Below, piece by piece: positions 23,040-36,310 of a stretch of 64,000 bases of DNA. Source of the stretch: Spisula solida (lineage: Eukaryota > Mollusca > Bivalvia > Venerida > Mactridae). Below the pieces are notes generated by a model that was not told the origin of the DNA, did no database searches, and saw only the letters and a list, made by a program, of their open reading frames with translations. How positions within the stretch are numbered: position 1 is the stretch's first letter; each line of letters opens with the position of its first letter. Where the stretch lies: positions 10,498,089 through 10,562,088 of the forward strand of contig OX365956.1 of NCBI GenBank assembly GCA_947247005.1, read 5' to 3'. Both the position numbers and the translations under genes were made by a program.

Positions 23040-26000
23040 ATAAAACAAGGTAAATAGTACACGGTACATAACACGGGACACATAACTTACCGGTCTATGG
23101 AACGATCACGTGCGACAAATCCACAAACTAAGTGCACAAAGTTGAAAGAAGGTAACAGAGACCAGTCGGTGATATCAATAATAAAGGTTAATCCCTGACA
23201 AATGTTATATTTAATTAAAGTTAAGTTAGATTGTTCCGCTTAGCAGCCATTTGTTTACAAAAAGAGCGGGATTCAAACCTAGAGAAAACACAAAGAAATA
23301 ACCGTATTACAGCATAATTTTAAATAAACAACTGCAGTACATCATGGGAAACATGAATACACTTAGTCGCAAAAGAAAGTATACATTGTACATACTTTGA
23401 AATTGTATCCTTTGGGGTTGACAGAACTAAACGAAATTTTGCATTAACAGAACTGTATGTTTATCCGACATTTTAAGATCACACAATAACATGTCAATAC
23501 ATGCTATACCCCACAAATGAAGTCAATAGCATCGGTACCTGAAAAATCGAACTAACAGAAATGTTCAATATTTTATATGTCCGCCTCCGACGTAAAAATG
23601 TACGAGACATTTACGGAGTGGTGTAAATTATGTTTATGTATGGTAAATTGGACTAGGTATATGGTCAAATTAAACAAAAACACTCAAAATAATGCGATTT
23701 TTCACTGAACAGCATGATGGTTGTGATTTTGTCAAAAAAACTAGTAATTTTCTTGGTCAAGGGGAGGTAACCATGTTTAAAAAAGTTGTTTTTATGAGGT
23801 GATAAGTTCTAAACCTGAATTGGGATTTTTTGTAAACCTTTTTTCCTTCTTTATGTATCCGTGATTAGAACATACACTTGAAAACGAACTTTATCAGCAA
23901 AGCGGGCATCTAGCTGCACTACAAATTTGACAAACGCCCGGGGAACACACCGCGACGAATGTGTGACATTAGCTCATGTTGATGTCATCATTTTTATTCT
24001 GTTTGTTACAAATGCAATCAGATGTAACAAATTCGATTGAATTGTAATGCCACATATCAAAGCTACATATGATGAAAATTTCAGAAAGATCAAGTTCCTA
24101 TTGACCGAGCTATGAGTAAATGTATCAATGTACACATATTTGTTAAGTGTATGAACATTTGTGTTAATTTGATTTTTCAAGTCTCAAAGCTTTGATTCTG
24201 TTTGTGCAGTATTGTATTTATTGACTTGCTGTCGCTTGATCTTAAAATGTCAGATAAACATACTATTTAGTAAATATTAACCTTATGTTTGTTTCTGAAA
24301 CCCCCCGGCGATATATTTTCATTTGTGCACAATGTATACTCTCTTTTGCGACTGAGTGTAGATACATATACAACCGATACCGACCACAATCAACATCACA
24401 TCTGGCATAAAACCACCTCTCAACGAAAACAACACGAAATTCGTGACAGCCAAATCGGTCTCCTTCAAATCAGCTATTCGACTCAACTTCATGTGACATT
24501 GAAGAGTGTCTAAAAGAGCCTGATGAAAATTAAAACGCACAAAGATCCAGGGCTACATTAAATACCGAAATGAAGGTAAACAAAACACATGGTTATAATT
24601 CCATGATATTAGCTTCCGTCATTTCATCAAAATGGAGAAACAAATCAGTTGCTTGTGGCAGGCCAGATTAAGTCTGGTTGATAATTGATTGATGGAAAAT
24701 TGGTAAGGGCAATGTTGAAAAACAATTGACAAATGACACACAACCACCCCTTGATGAGATACATTGCCTCATGTTTTTAAGACGACGAATATGTAACATA
24801 TTTGAAAAACCAATATACTACTTTGTCAATGTTTCCTGTTTTCTAGTATTCGTGGGAAAATAATGATTATAATGTAGAACTTACTACATCTTTATTTGAA
24901 TAATTATTTAGAAATTTGTTAAATGTTCTACGTAATGAGCAAAAACAATTATAAATAAAAAATATTAATTTATCACTGCAATGTATCGTATAAAACCTGG
25001 AGACAACATATATTGGTAGAAAACATGATATTGCAACAATATTGCGTATAAGTACGGTAAAGCTCTTTGATTTGGGCAAAACAAGTTACATTGTAATATA
25101 GGTTAATAATAAATCCCATGACAAGTGATTAGTTAGATTGGTGACCTTACGTGAAGTACACGTGACACATAACCGCTTATAAAACCAGACATAAACAGTT
25201 CTTTGTCTAAACAAAGTTCTATTAAATTGCAAAAGTCCGCATGACAGTCTGACAGTCTGACAGTCTGCTGCATCTACTAAATTCATGTTACCTTAGTTTA
25301 TAACACTTCATACACGTTATGAAGTAATTATACTACAGTGTTTACGCCGTATTTAATCGATTTTAGTTCAAAAGTTCAAAGTTTATTGGCATAATCAGCA
25401 AAGAGCATTGCTTTTGGCCATTTACAAATAACACATGAATATGGCAAAAAACATATTTACAAAGAAATATAAACGAAAAATAAACATACAAGAGAAATTA
25501 GTAATCCTAGAGGGAAATTTAAAGCCTAACATGTTTTCCCAGAACTAACAACCGGTAAAAAACAAACGACTGACATAACACAAGTATTGTAGACAGTAAA
25601 AGTATAATAGCGCTAATTTAAAGATTTGCGCGTATGTCACAGTCGAAACTATTGGTTGACACCAAACCCGGATGAGTTTGTAAGAAAGATACGAGTGATG
25701 CTTTATGGAATAGTTCGTGATGTCGTTTTGTACATATATTAGCCTGCCAACCGTCCCTATCAGGTGTATAGAAAACCACTTTCTTATTTAGAAAAAGGAA
25801 TTTACAACATGTCATTAAGACCCAAAATTATGTCTTTCATTATAACATCAGTCAAGTCATTATTGAAAACAAATATGTAACGCTCCAAAACAAACACATG
25901 GCTTGCGTGTAGACAGGCGATTGTATAAGGTCCACTGTAATGGAATTAACGTTCCGGACAGGCTTTAGGATGAACGTTCATGTCTAGTGATAAATGTTAA

Positions 26001-27470
26001 ATATAAGCTGTATAATATTGTATCGATAAGTAGTATACCAATGCGCATAGCCTGGATAACCTACTAAAGACGAAATAAAAGTGGTACAAATAATTAACGT
26101 GTTTGTTGCTTAGTATTAAGCACAGAAACTAGGCCCGTATTGTATCTTGAATTGATATATATTACTCTTTGTTTTACGCTATGCCAACAGTTGTATCAGA
26201 TGAATAGGACTTTGTGAGATATTTATATTTCTAAGATTTTCGTCTCAGATAATTCCTTTAGGAAAAACACGTTTTGTGTACAAGGACTCGGGCTTCAATG
26301 TTAAAGAACCCTTGTGTTTGGCGATGTATGGTATCAGGCATTGCTATGTAAAACTTATATAATACAATTAAGAGCAGTTAGATGAGGATGCTATTCATAA
26401 AGGCGCCAATTATTCCGTTATAAAAAAGTCCCATCTTGCCAGGACATCACATTTAAAAAGACAGAACTCCGGGTCAATCAGACAACATTTAGACGGTTTC
26501 TGATTATAAAGTTGTCCAAGGTTTTCCGTGAAGGAATATCAGTTGAAGGTCTTATGTAAGGGCTGCATAATAAACAATGAAGTACCCGTGTTGTGCCTGG
26601 ATAGACAAATGACAAGGACTAGGGCTTTCCACTCTCCCCAGGTAGAACCAATATATTTCGTGTATGTCTCTATTGTGCGTCTCCAAGACTTCTAGTTTTT
26701 GAGCGTCATCTTCTCCCTATTCATTCAGGGGTCCATCTAAGAGCAACTATTGTTGTGTTTTCTTGGGGTTTACGCAGAACATGTCCCATCCTATGTCAGA
26801 GCTTTCTTTTAAGGACGGTCCTCATGTCGGAGGTTGTTTTTGTTTGTTCATGCGGGTCTTGTTTGTACGCTAGAGCATTCTTGAAATCTTTCTGAGACAT
26901 CCGTAATTAAACTGGAGAGTCTCTTTGTACGATTTACAAAATATTATCTTATAAGTACAAAATGTACAAAATTGCTTCAAACTTGCCTGGTATAGACAGA
27001 GGGAATGAAACTGAATAAAACTTCAGTTAGTATCAACATCAAAATATAAACATTCTACTCTCAACAGAATCATTTATATGAAATAGTTTGATTTATATCG
27101 AGGATCTTGCATGAGTGCTCATTGCATGTTGGTATTAAGTTGTTGATGATGTCAGCACAATATTGCACGTGTTTGTGTGTTTGGAGAATCCCACAATATA
27201 GGAAACTATCGGACATGCAATCAACTTAAACGTAGGAAACGCATGTCGAACAGGCAGCGTCGATAACGGATATGGGTAAAATATTGAAAATACGCATAAT
27301 TAAAAGATGTTTTCTTAAATAGGAATATCATTGACAATCCAAAATAAACTTCCAGTGTGATTTGCTACATGCAAAATTACGTGTAAACCCGTTCTTTTTT
27401 AAGTTCTGTATCTTTAAAGTGCCTATTTCATTATTAGGGGTTCCCCAAAATCTGGAATATTACTAGGTCA
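23040..27470. other. 4.4 kb of mostly unassigned non-coding DNA
   Basis: No gene is supported. I see a GACAGTCT triplet repeat near 25240, a phrase CAAAGTTTATTGGCATAATC near 25377 that looks like a retroelement 3' end, and a weak promoter-block match near 26890-26960 (GACATCCGTAATTAA, TCTCTTTGTACGATTT). Short reading frames are chance level. Confidence 0.4.
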
Positions 27471-27985
27471 GACGGGGAAGGCAGCACTCAACTTAACCAG
27501 CCGAGCACAGAAAACATTAAAAACACACAAAGCACAATGCCCAACTGAAAACACGACATCCCGTCCCGAAAGTCTGCCGCCTCAGTCAGTCAAACTAAAA
27601 AGAAACGAGAGCCAAGTGACGAGAAAATAACAACTGGACATTAAACACCACAACGACAATCTACAACACATATATAGTGTACATGCAATTTTGAAAGATA
27701 CGAAGCAGCCTTGTGCTGGACAATGAATTTGCGAATGGCACATACAAAATGAACAAAGTTTAACAAAAAGGCACAAAAGACTGCTATGCCGTTCAGTTTT
27801 TTTATAGCTGAAAGTAGGCCTTTCAGCTTTTTGACAGCTGAGACTGCTGAAACCTTGGCTTTCTGCAGTTAAGTTTATTTTCTCGTTCAGTTGTATGTTG
27901 GGCATTCTGCTATACATGTATATTTGTGGCATGTCTTGTTTTACACGTAGTTGACTGTAATAAAATTGAGTGCTGCCTTCCTTAT
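27470..27985. mobile_element. Inverted-repeat element with GGAAGGCAGCACTCAA ends
   Basis: The left end GGGAAGGCAGCACTCAACTT is matched by an inverted right end (TTGAGTGCTGCCTTCC, 27966-27981). The left 250 bases match the dispersed repeat at 16985. The right 180 bases match, in the same orientation, the half-element at 29110-29310. The whole looks like a complete MITE of about 0.5 kb, with the solo halves as partial copies. Confidence 0.65.
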
Positions 27986-28139
27986 CCCATTTCTATTCTC
28001 GTGTTAAACTCGTCGGATGCATCTTTGTGGGTTTTTTACTCTTGAAATGTTGAAAGGTCACGAAATTTAGTTTAGCATTCATTGAATTCGCTACATGTGG
28101 ATATACCTTTTGTGGTTTATCTTTCCAAATACATTGAAC

Positions 28140-28352
28140 ATATCACAAGAGAGACAATAACTCAGAATTATAATAAAATATCACAATAGAGACAATAACT
28201 CAGAATTATAATAAAATATCACAATAGAGACAATAACTCAGAATTATAATAAAATATCACAATAGAGACAATAACTCAGAATTATAATAAAATATCACAA
28301 TAGAGACAATAACTCAGAATTATAATAAAATATCACAATAGAGACAATAACT
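28140..28352. repeat. 38-bp tandem array, about 6 copies
   Basis: The unit is ATATCACAATAGAGACAATA plus ACTCAGAATTATAATAAA. Copies are almost identical, which indicates recent expansion. Confidence 0.92.
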
Positions 28353-28559
28353 CATGTGGAATTTAATCTAAACTATTTTACGTGCTTCAAGAGAAAGTGG
28401 GAAATAATGTAATAATGTATCAGGTTCTATCAATCTAGGAGTGTTATTTATATATTTTAGAAACCCTTCCTGGGATAGAATTCATTTAATCATTTTGACG
28501 GACGTCACTTTAAATCATCTAGACATCCACCAAGTATATGAGTTTTGTGGATATTTTAT

Positions 28560-29070
28560 CGATCTGATACTATTCAGAAAGTAGTGTGTGTATGACGTAT
28601 GTGGTGAGTGAGCTGTTTCTTGGTGTGTGGTGAGATGGTTGTGTCTTGATAAGTGGTGAGAGGGCTGTGTCTTGGTGTGTGGTGAGGGATCCGATACTAT
28701 TCAGAAAGTAGTGTGTGTATGACGTATGTGGTGAGAGGGCTGTTTCTTGATGTGTGGTAAGGGATCTGATACTATTCAGAAAGTAGTGTGTGTATGACGT
28801 ATGTGGTGAGAGGGCTGTGTCTTGGTGTGTGGTGAGGGATCCGATACTATTCAGAAAGCATTGTGTGTATTCCGTATGTGGTGAGAGGGCTGTGTCTTGG
28901 TGTGTGGAGAGGGATTCGATGCTACTCAGAAAGTAGTGTTTGTATGACGTATGTGGTGAGAGAGCTGTGTCTTGGTGTGTGGTAAGGGATCCGATACTAT
29001 TCAGAAAGCATTGTGTGTATGCCGTATGTGGTGAGAGGTTTTATCTTTGTGAGTGGTGAGGGATTTGCGC
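28560..29070. repeat. About 76-bp tandem array, about 6 copies
   Basis: The unit contains GATCCGATACTATTCAGAAA, GTAGTGTGTGTATGACGTAT and GTGGTGAGAGGGCTGTGTCT, ending TGGTGTGTGGTGAGG. The outer copies are shortened. Confidence 0.85.
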
Positions 29071-29109
29071 GCGTGCGTATGCATCGTTCTGTCATAAGAT
29101 ATAGCCGAA

Positions 29110-29310
29110 CATGTTTTTATTTTTTGTGAAAGCAAGGACTTCGACTTTGGACTTTTTGACAGCTAAAACTTGGACTTTCAGCCATTAAGTTCATTTCCTC
29201 GTTGAGTTGTGTGTTAGACATTGTGCCGTGTGACTGTTATATGTGTTGTTTATATGTTTTCTGTGTTCGGCTGTTCCAGTTGAGTGCTGCCTTCCCTATC
29301 TTCCCTATCT
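29110..29310. repeat. Half copy of the GGAAGGCAGCA element (inverted)
   Basis: The plus strand contains TTAAGTTCATTTCCTCGTTG, TTTTCTGTGTTCGGCTG and TTGAGTGCTGCCTTCCCTAT. These match 27800-27985, and, read in reverse, the start of the copies at 16985 and 27473. A second CTTCCCTATC follows the end directly. Confidence 0.65.
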
Positions 29311-31580
29311 GTTGACAACAAGCGTTCGAAACTGAATTAGCAAATATATACTTAGCGTACCAGGTATTATGTCGTTTGAATAGTTTCATGTGTTGTTCGC
29401 ATCTTTTTGCGCAGCCTGTTTTCGTTTGCTGTACATTTACAGCAAGTATTTACTAGTAACCTACAGTGTTATGACCAAGGTAGTTAGATTGAACATATAA
29501 TCTACGCTTGTGAGTACAAATGTATAACGAATAATTGAAGAATTGAACATTTACATAATTCCTATCAAAATCAAAAAAATTAGTTCCCTCAGAGGTGTTG
29601 ATTTCTTTACCATCTTCAAGATGTAGTTACTTCTATAAAACCATTGTTACGTTTCGTTGTTTAAAAGCTGATGATTTATATTTTATTAAGCAAACATCAA
29701 AGGTTCTTCTCAACCGATTTGTTTCAATTACAAATTCTCTTATATTGCAAAATAGAATAATGTTCACCAAAATACACCACTAGTAACAAGACGATATCTA
29801 GTGATCGATGGCACCTAGAAACAAAACATGATCGAACGGTTCAGTGTTGAAGGAATTAACCGATCTTCGTCAATATAAATGTCATAAGTTGGACGTATCG
29901 GCGTGCATTCTGCTGGATAATCTGTCGTAACGGAGGTAGAAGTGATATACATGTATATAGAAAGACCAACACAAAACAGAACAAACTGAACAGCTACACA
30001 ATCAAACTATAAATTAAGTATAATGTGTCAATTTTGCCTAGTATCCTGTACCTTTAGATACTAATGTGTGTCTTCTATCGCCCTATGGCCAGGTCAGCTT
30101 AGGAAGTCAGACGTTTGCCTGTCGTTATTTAAAATGATACTAGTTCGATACTGGGTTTGTCGTGTATGTTTTTCGGGTACAATATTGACCTACGGCGATG
30201 TTTCCTGGATATGAGGTATTGTCAGTAACTTACTTGTTAAAACTCGTATATTTCGATTTCTTGGTTCACCAGGCATTCTAATCCCAACAAGAAATCGAAA
30301 AACCAAACATGTTCAAATGTCGTATATTCGCAATAATAGTTATTGACAACCCAGGACTATCGCTATTTTACCAAATTCAATGAATCGTTATACCGACGAA
30401 AATAATAGAGTTTACCGTAATCGCTAGTTAAATAATTACACACTTGTCATGAGCGCACCTGTATTTTAATGCGTTTCTCAACATTTGAATTTCTTCTCGA
30501 GTAAAACATTTGCAGGCGTTAATTTCAAATTAGGTAGCAAGAGGTGTCTCGCGTTACTAATGTGACTTGATTGTTCACAAAAATTACATGATCTAAAAAT
30601 ATATTATCACGTATATAGAGAATATCAAATTAGCAAACCTACGTTTATTTTTATAATCTAATTTCTTCTTTAGATATAACTACTATCACACATAATTGCC
30701 TACGTTTCTCGGCACAGTTCTCGTGACAAACATTCTACTTGCGTGTGTTCTATTGTTCCAGAGTTTAAAATATTATTCTGATTTATTCATTTATTTATTT
30801 ATTTAATGGTGGTGTCTACAACTCGAAAATAATTGATGAACGTGGTCAAGTAGGTATGTTATAGTATTGCACATCTCCCTCTAAAATAGAATGCCGTTTC
30901 ATCATGTTAGTTTTTCCTGATTTATTATTCTCATGGTAAAAGGAGGCCTACACATCCTTGTTCATTAATGTATTAATGTTTACATCATATAATAGTGTAT
31001 ACCAGTATATGCTCGTATATGATGAGTACCAAGTATAAAGTTTACTTGTTAACTCTTCTGTCCTGTACACAGAGCTACATCTTGGTCATAAGAGAAAACA
31101 CTGCTATTCGACATGAAGGGATTTTGCTCAAGGTGGTTACATAAATCACTAGACAGACACATTTGTTTTTAATATCTCGTCAGAATAGATCTTACTTATC
31201 TTATGAAAGCTTCCATCTGAACAAAACACAAGTTTACAATCAACATTAGTGTAAATCATTCTAGTAATAACATATTACAAGTCTAAGCTGTAGTATTTTG
31301 GGACATAATGGGCCTGAACAGATTTGTGTAACGTATAGTTTTAGCGGATACCGTAAATGCTAGACATCTTTACAAGACTGTTAACTGTCAGATTAGTATA
31401 TTTTTTATAATAATACTTGATGTACTAAGTACTTGTGTGGCAGTAAATATTTCACTTTCTTCAAACGAAATACAAAATTACAACATACACCTTTGCACGT
31501 TCTCTGTTAGGTTGGATACGTTCAAGCGGTTGGGATTGTCTAAACATTGCATGGATATTTTAGGTGAGCATTAGCCGGAC
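29311..31580. other. Mostly unassigned non-coding DNA
   Basis: It holds an ATTT microsatellite near 30783-30806, a small inverted repeat at about 30249-30300 (TTTCGATTTCTTG and CAAGAAATCGAAA), and the possible SINE head listed separately at 30080. No exon is supported. Confidence 0.4.
30080..30180 (+). repeat. Possible tRNA-derived SINE head
   Basis: The sequence GGTCAGCTTAGGAAGTCAGA, then GTTTGCCTG and TAGTTCGATACTGGG, has A-box- and B-box-like parts about 40 bases apart. No poly(A) or target duplication is apparent. The call is tentative. Confidence 0.35.
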
Positions 31581-31589
31581 CATACGAAA

Positions 31590-33000
31590 AAAAACCAAAG
31601 CCACACAGAAACGACGGCAGCATAATACAATAATGTAGCGCACAGACAATCCAAAGCCACACAGAAACGACGGCAGCATAATACAATACTGTAGCGCACA
31701 GATAATTCAAAGCCACACAGAAACGACGGCAGCATAATACAATACTGTAGCGCACAGATAATTCAAAGCCACACAGAAACGACGGCAGCATAATACAATA
31801 CTGTAGCGCACAAACAAACAAAAGCCACACAGAAACGACGGCAGCATAATACAATACTGTAGCGTACAGATAATCCAAAGCCACACAGAAACGACGGCAG
31901 CATAATACAATACTGTAGCGCACAGATAATTCAAAGCCACACAGAAACGACGGCAGCATAATACAATACTGTTTCGCACAGACAAACAAAAGCCATACAG
32001 AAACGACGGCAGCATAATACAATACTGTAGCGCACAGATAATTCAAAGCCACACAGAAACGACGGCAGCATAATACAATACTGTTTCGCACAGACAAACA
32101 ACAGCCATACAGAAACGACGGCAGCATAATACAATACTGTAGCGCACATATAATCCAAAGCCATACAGAAACGACGGCAAGATAATACAATACTGTAGCG
32201 CACAGATAATTCAAAGCCATATAGAAACGACGGCAGCATAATACAATACTTTTTCGCACAGACAAACAAAAGCCATACAGAAACGACGGCAGCATAATAT
32301 AATACTGTAGTGCACAGACAATCCAAAGCCATACAGAAACGACGGCAGCATAATACAATAATGTAGCGCACAGAAAATCCAAAGCCATACAGAAACGACG
32401 GCAGCATAATTCAATAATGTAGTGCACAGACAATCCAAAGCCATACAGAAACGACGGCAGCATAATACAAGACTGTAGTGCACAGACAGTCCAAAGCCAC
32501 CCAGAAACGACGGCAGCATAATACAATACGGTAGTGCACAGACAGTCCAAAGCCATACAGAAACGACGGCAGCATAACACAATACTGTTGCGCACAGACA
32601 ATCCAAAGCCATACAGAAACGACGGCAGCATAATACAATACTGTAGCGCACAGACAATCTAAAGCCATACAGAAACGACGGCAGCATAATACAATACTGT
32701 AGTGCACAGACAATCCAAAGCCACACAGAAACGACGGCAGCATAATACAATACTGTAGTGCACAGACAGTTCAAAGCCACACAGAAACGACGGCAGCATA
32801 ATATAATACTGTAGCGCACAGACAATCCAAAGCCACACGGAAACGACGGCAGCATAATACAATACTGTAGCGCACAGACAATCCAAAGCCACACAGAAAC
32901 GACGGCAGCATAATACAACACTGTAGTGCACAGACAATCCAAAGCCACACGTAAACGACGGCAGCATAATACAATACTGTAGCGCACAGAAAATCCAGAT
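31590..33000. repeat. 56-bp satellite array, about 25 copies
   Basis: The unit is GCCACACAGAAACGACGGCA, then GCATAATACAATACTGTAGC and GCACAGACAATCCAAA. Sites that vary between copies include CACAC/CATAC, GTAGC/GTAGT/GTTTC and ACAATCC/ATAATTC. Three units make 168 bases (56 codons), so minus-strand frames stay open for over 300 codons. The cysteine-rich 'proteins' are artefacts of the array. A single relic unit is present at about 643-710. Confidence 0.93.
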
Positions 33001-33384
33001 CCATACAGACATGGCGGTAGCATACTTCAAACCATATACAAAACACGTTATCATCAACCAGTGTGCATCTGTGAAATAGTGCGAACTAATTAACTGGATC
33101 CTCAAACCTTCTATTAGCATTATCAAACAGTTAATTTCTTGTCTGTAATTAAATATTGGGCTTCTTTATAAGCTGAGAATATGAACGATGTTTTACAAAC
33201 GTTAATATCAATATCCGGCAAGGTTTGTTATATATATTTAATAGATCCACGCATAAAGGACCACGTTAATATGTTCGCACTATATATTCTAAATATTAAT
33301 ATTATTTGCATTGCCTCAGATTGACACTAACGTATGAATTCTCAAAATATCGGCTTACTTCGTTCATAACAAAGTTCTGTATTA

Positions 33385-34664
33385 TATTATGGAACGCCAT
33401 AGCTGCCTTTTGTTGGTACTAATCAGTTTGTTTCGTGCATTTATTAAGTTGTTCTATGCTACCATCATTATGTTATGAGTATAAGCCAAAGCGTTCGGTA
33501 CTTAAGACATTTTGTCTTGTACAAACACCAGTTCTTTCTGTGCATTCGTCATTATGTTATGTACATTTACTAACTCGTTCTGTACAAACGCATTTTGTTG
33601 TGTGCATATATTGTTTCTTTCTGTGCAGTTGCCATTATGTTATGTGTAATTAACAGGTTGTCCGGTAGATATACTATGCTGTCCTGTGCATATGTCAATA
33701 TGTTATGTGCATTTACAAATTCGTGATGTACTAAAACAGTTCGTGATGTGCATACATCATTTCGTTATGTGTGTTAGTAATTATGTTGTGTGCATTAATC
33801 ATGTTGTTCTGTGCCTACATCATTTCGTTGTGTGTGTTGGTCATTATGTTGTGTGCATTAATCATGTTGTTCTGTGCATACATCATTTCGTTATGTGCAT
33901 TTGTCATTATGTTGTGTGCATTAATCATGTTGTTCTGTGCCTACATCATTTCGTTGTGTGTGTTGGTCATTATGTTGTGTGCATTAATCATGTTGTTATG
34001 TACTACCGACAGTTTGTCATGTGCATACATCATTTCGTTATGTGCGTTTGTCATTATGTTGTGTGCTCTTATCATGTTGTTTTGTAGTTACAACCGATTG
34101 TCGTGTGCGTACATCATTACACTTAGCATTTACTCAATTGTTATGTGTTAGCAAAATGCTGTCTTGTGCTTACACCTTTTCGTTCTGTGCAAACATCGTT
34201 ATGTAGAGTGCATACATCGAAATGATATATGCACAGAGCAACATGATTAATGCACACAACATAATGACCAACACACAGAACGAAATGATGTATGCACATC
34301 ACAAACTGTTTTAGTACATCACGAATTGGTAAATGCACATAACATATTGACATATGCACAGGACAGCATAGTTTATCCACCGGACAACCTGTTAAATACA
34401 CATAACATAATGGCAACTGCACAGAAGGAAATAATATATGCACATAACAAAATGTCGTTTGTACAGAACGAGTTAGTAATGGTACATAACATAATGACGA
34501 ATGAACAGAAAGAACTGAGGTTTGTACAAGACAAAATGTCTTAAGTACCGAACGCTTTGGCAAATACTCATAACATAATGTTGGTAGCACAGAACAACTT
34601 AATAAATGCACAAAACAAACTGATTAGTACCAACAGAAGGCAGCTATGGCGTTCCATATTATAT
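33385..34664. mobile_element. 1.3-kb fold-back element with about 430-bp arms
   Basis: The left arm (33385 to about 33812) and the right arm (about 34230-34664) are inverted copies. Both carry GGAACGCCATAGCTGCCTT, GTTGGTACTAATCAGTTTGT, GTACTTAAGACATTTTGTCT and GATGTACTAAAACAGTT, read on opposite strands. The arms are built from a degenerate 21-22-base repeat of the form CATTATGTTGTGTGCATTAA. The loop (33813-34229) is more of the same repeat. No transposase frame is present. Foldback transposons with repeat-built arms are known in animals, but family membership is inference. Confidence 0.8.
33813..34229. repeat. 21-63-bp layered tandem repeat in the fold-back loop
   Basis: Short units such as GTGCATTAATCATGTTGTTC, TGTGCCTACATCATTTCG and TTGTGTGTTGGTCATTATG recur as triplets, which gives a higher-order unit of about 63 bases. 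Open frames here are by-products. Confidence 0.8.
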
Positions 34665-34669
34665 AAACA

Positions 34670-35950
34670 CGTGCAAATGTAGCAATATGTCAAAAGTCGC
34701 GTTTTACTGGCACTTGCCCAATGTTTAAACCCTCATGAAAAGCAGCAATCGTATATTACATCAAAAATGGGAAGATTTATTTCGAAGCATTTCGTGATCA
34801 ACGGAACCACTGCGATCTCCCTTTCTTGAAGCACACCTAATTCTAGACTATTTGCTGAGAACGTTGAAATTGGTCTAGTCGAAAACATCATGTACGTAGG
34901 TTCACTTTTTAGCACCATCTCATGAAGATATAAAGAATAGTGCATGTATGTCTAAAGCACGATCAGTATTCCATTTAATATTATAACTCGAAAATAGAGA
35001 ATTCCAAAACAGAAATACAGTTGGAACACCAAGTTGCGGAAAACTCTCATTAGATCTGGCAAATTCCACCTCCGCCATCTAAAACATACCATATAGACGC
35101 TTCTGATGATAAGATAATGTCCTCAGAACAACCGGGGTTAAGAAACACAAAAATAGCCCTTCAATGGACACACTGACATTTGAAAGTTTGACATTTCACA
35201 CCTTTTTCGTATTTCGATGACGTTTCTAGCAAGATATTGTACCTTATAACGTCTGATAAATTGAAACAATGCGTTACAATATTTATGATAACATAAACCA
35301 TGTCATGACATGGATGTAAAACACTAATGTTTAAGTATTGCATCTATCTAAAGTAAATCCGATCATCTTTTCTAATCAAAGAATACAATCTAGTGTATAT
35401 CCGTGTTTCTAATATACAACTTTATACAATCTCCCATCCGTCAAGTGTAATCCGATATCTGACGGAACGAATCGATAATTTCCGTAAATTTCCGTAAAAA
35501 TGCCGAACGCGGAAAAAAATGATAGTGACTTTATACTCCTAATTCCCCCGCTTTAATATAATTTTTTTTTATTGAAAAGTACCATTTAAACCATACTATA
35601 TTTTCCTTTTCAATTATGCCTACGGAAATATGTTGGTTTCAAGAATATTCTTTAAAATACAAGTTAAACTGGACAGTTTCGATTTTTTTTTAACCCAATT
35701 GCACTACATTTAATGTAAAAACGGGTGGTAATTTGTTAACGCTAATTCCCCCGCCTAAACATCAAAATAATCTAAATATTTTTGCATTAATAAAAGGATA
35801 ATAAATTGCAGTTTTTAAATCACCCTACGGAAATTATATCGTTTAAACAATAAAAAAGTTATAACAAAATAACTACACTGGTCCCCCTATATTCTATAGT
35901 GTCGACGATGGCCATTTTGGGCGATTTTGCGCTAATCGGATAAGCGATAT
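34670..35950. other. Unassigned non-coding DNA
   Basis: A 70-codon open frame on the minus strand (34733-34945) has no recognised motif and no splice or promoter support. I see nothing else. Confidence 0.4.
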
Positions 35951-35954
35951 TGTT

Positions 35955-36130
35955 GTACATGTCAGGGCAAGAGACCAAGAGGTAAATCGAAGACACAATA
36001 CCTGGTGAAGCACAGATGAGGCCGAACTAACGGTTAGGACTAACCTCGGAAGATGCGAAAACCAAACTAAAGGACATGTAGGGCTGAAGTAATATTGTGG
36101 CGACCTTGGGACCCGAACCGGATCAAAGAA
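35955..36130 (+). pseudogene. Possible C-terminal fragment of an RTE-type LINE
   Basis: In two shifted forward frames the sequence reads KRPRGKSKTQYL and then LGLTSEDAKTKLKDM, followed by stops. The order K-R-P-R-G-x-x-K-T then T-x-E-D-A is typical of the C-terminus of many RTE-class LINE proteins (established knowledge, from memory). It is short and broken, so the call is weak. Confidence 0.35.
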
Positions 36131-36139
36131 GATATTACG

Positions 36140-36310
36140 TAAATGTAAGTAAGTAATTAACGTAGAAGGTTTAGCCGTGGTTACGTAAAGTTATAAATTG
36201 TTAGGTAAAGCTTAAAGACAGGTTCTGCCTGGCAAGTCCAAAACAGTGTTGACTTCGAAATAAATACTGTTGTTGTCTAGTTGCTGAAGACGCCTGACAC
36301 GTGGTGTCCG
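36140..36310 (+). mobile_element. Possible LTR end fragment
   Basis: An AATAAATACTGTTGTTGTC stretch is followed by GACACGTGGTGTCCGAGATG. An AATAAA near a CA end followed by TGGTGTC resembles a retrovirus-like LTR border with a primer-binding site. No second LTR or gag/pol was found nearby. Confidence 0.3.

Noticed and set aside
31540..33126. Cysteine-rich minus-strand reading frames up to 363 codons
   Set aside because: They lie over the 56-bp array and are open in several frames at once because three units make 56 codons. They have no start context, splice signals or domain, so this is satellite and not protein.
33435..34611. Open frames of 60-156 codons on both strands
   Set aside because: They fall entirely within the fold-back made of 21-bp repeats and change with the repeat phase.
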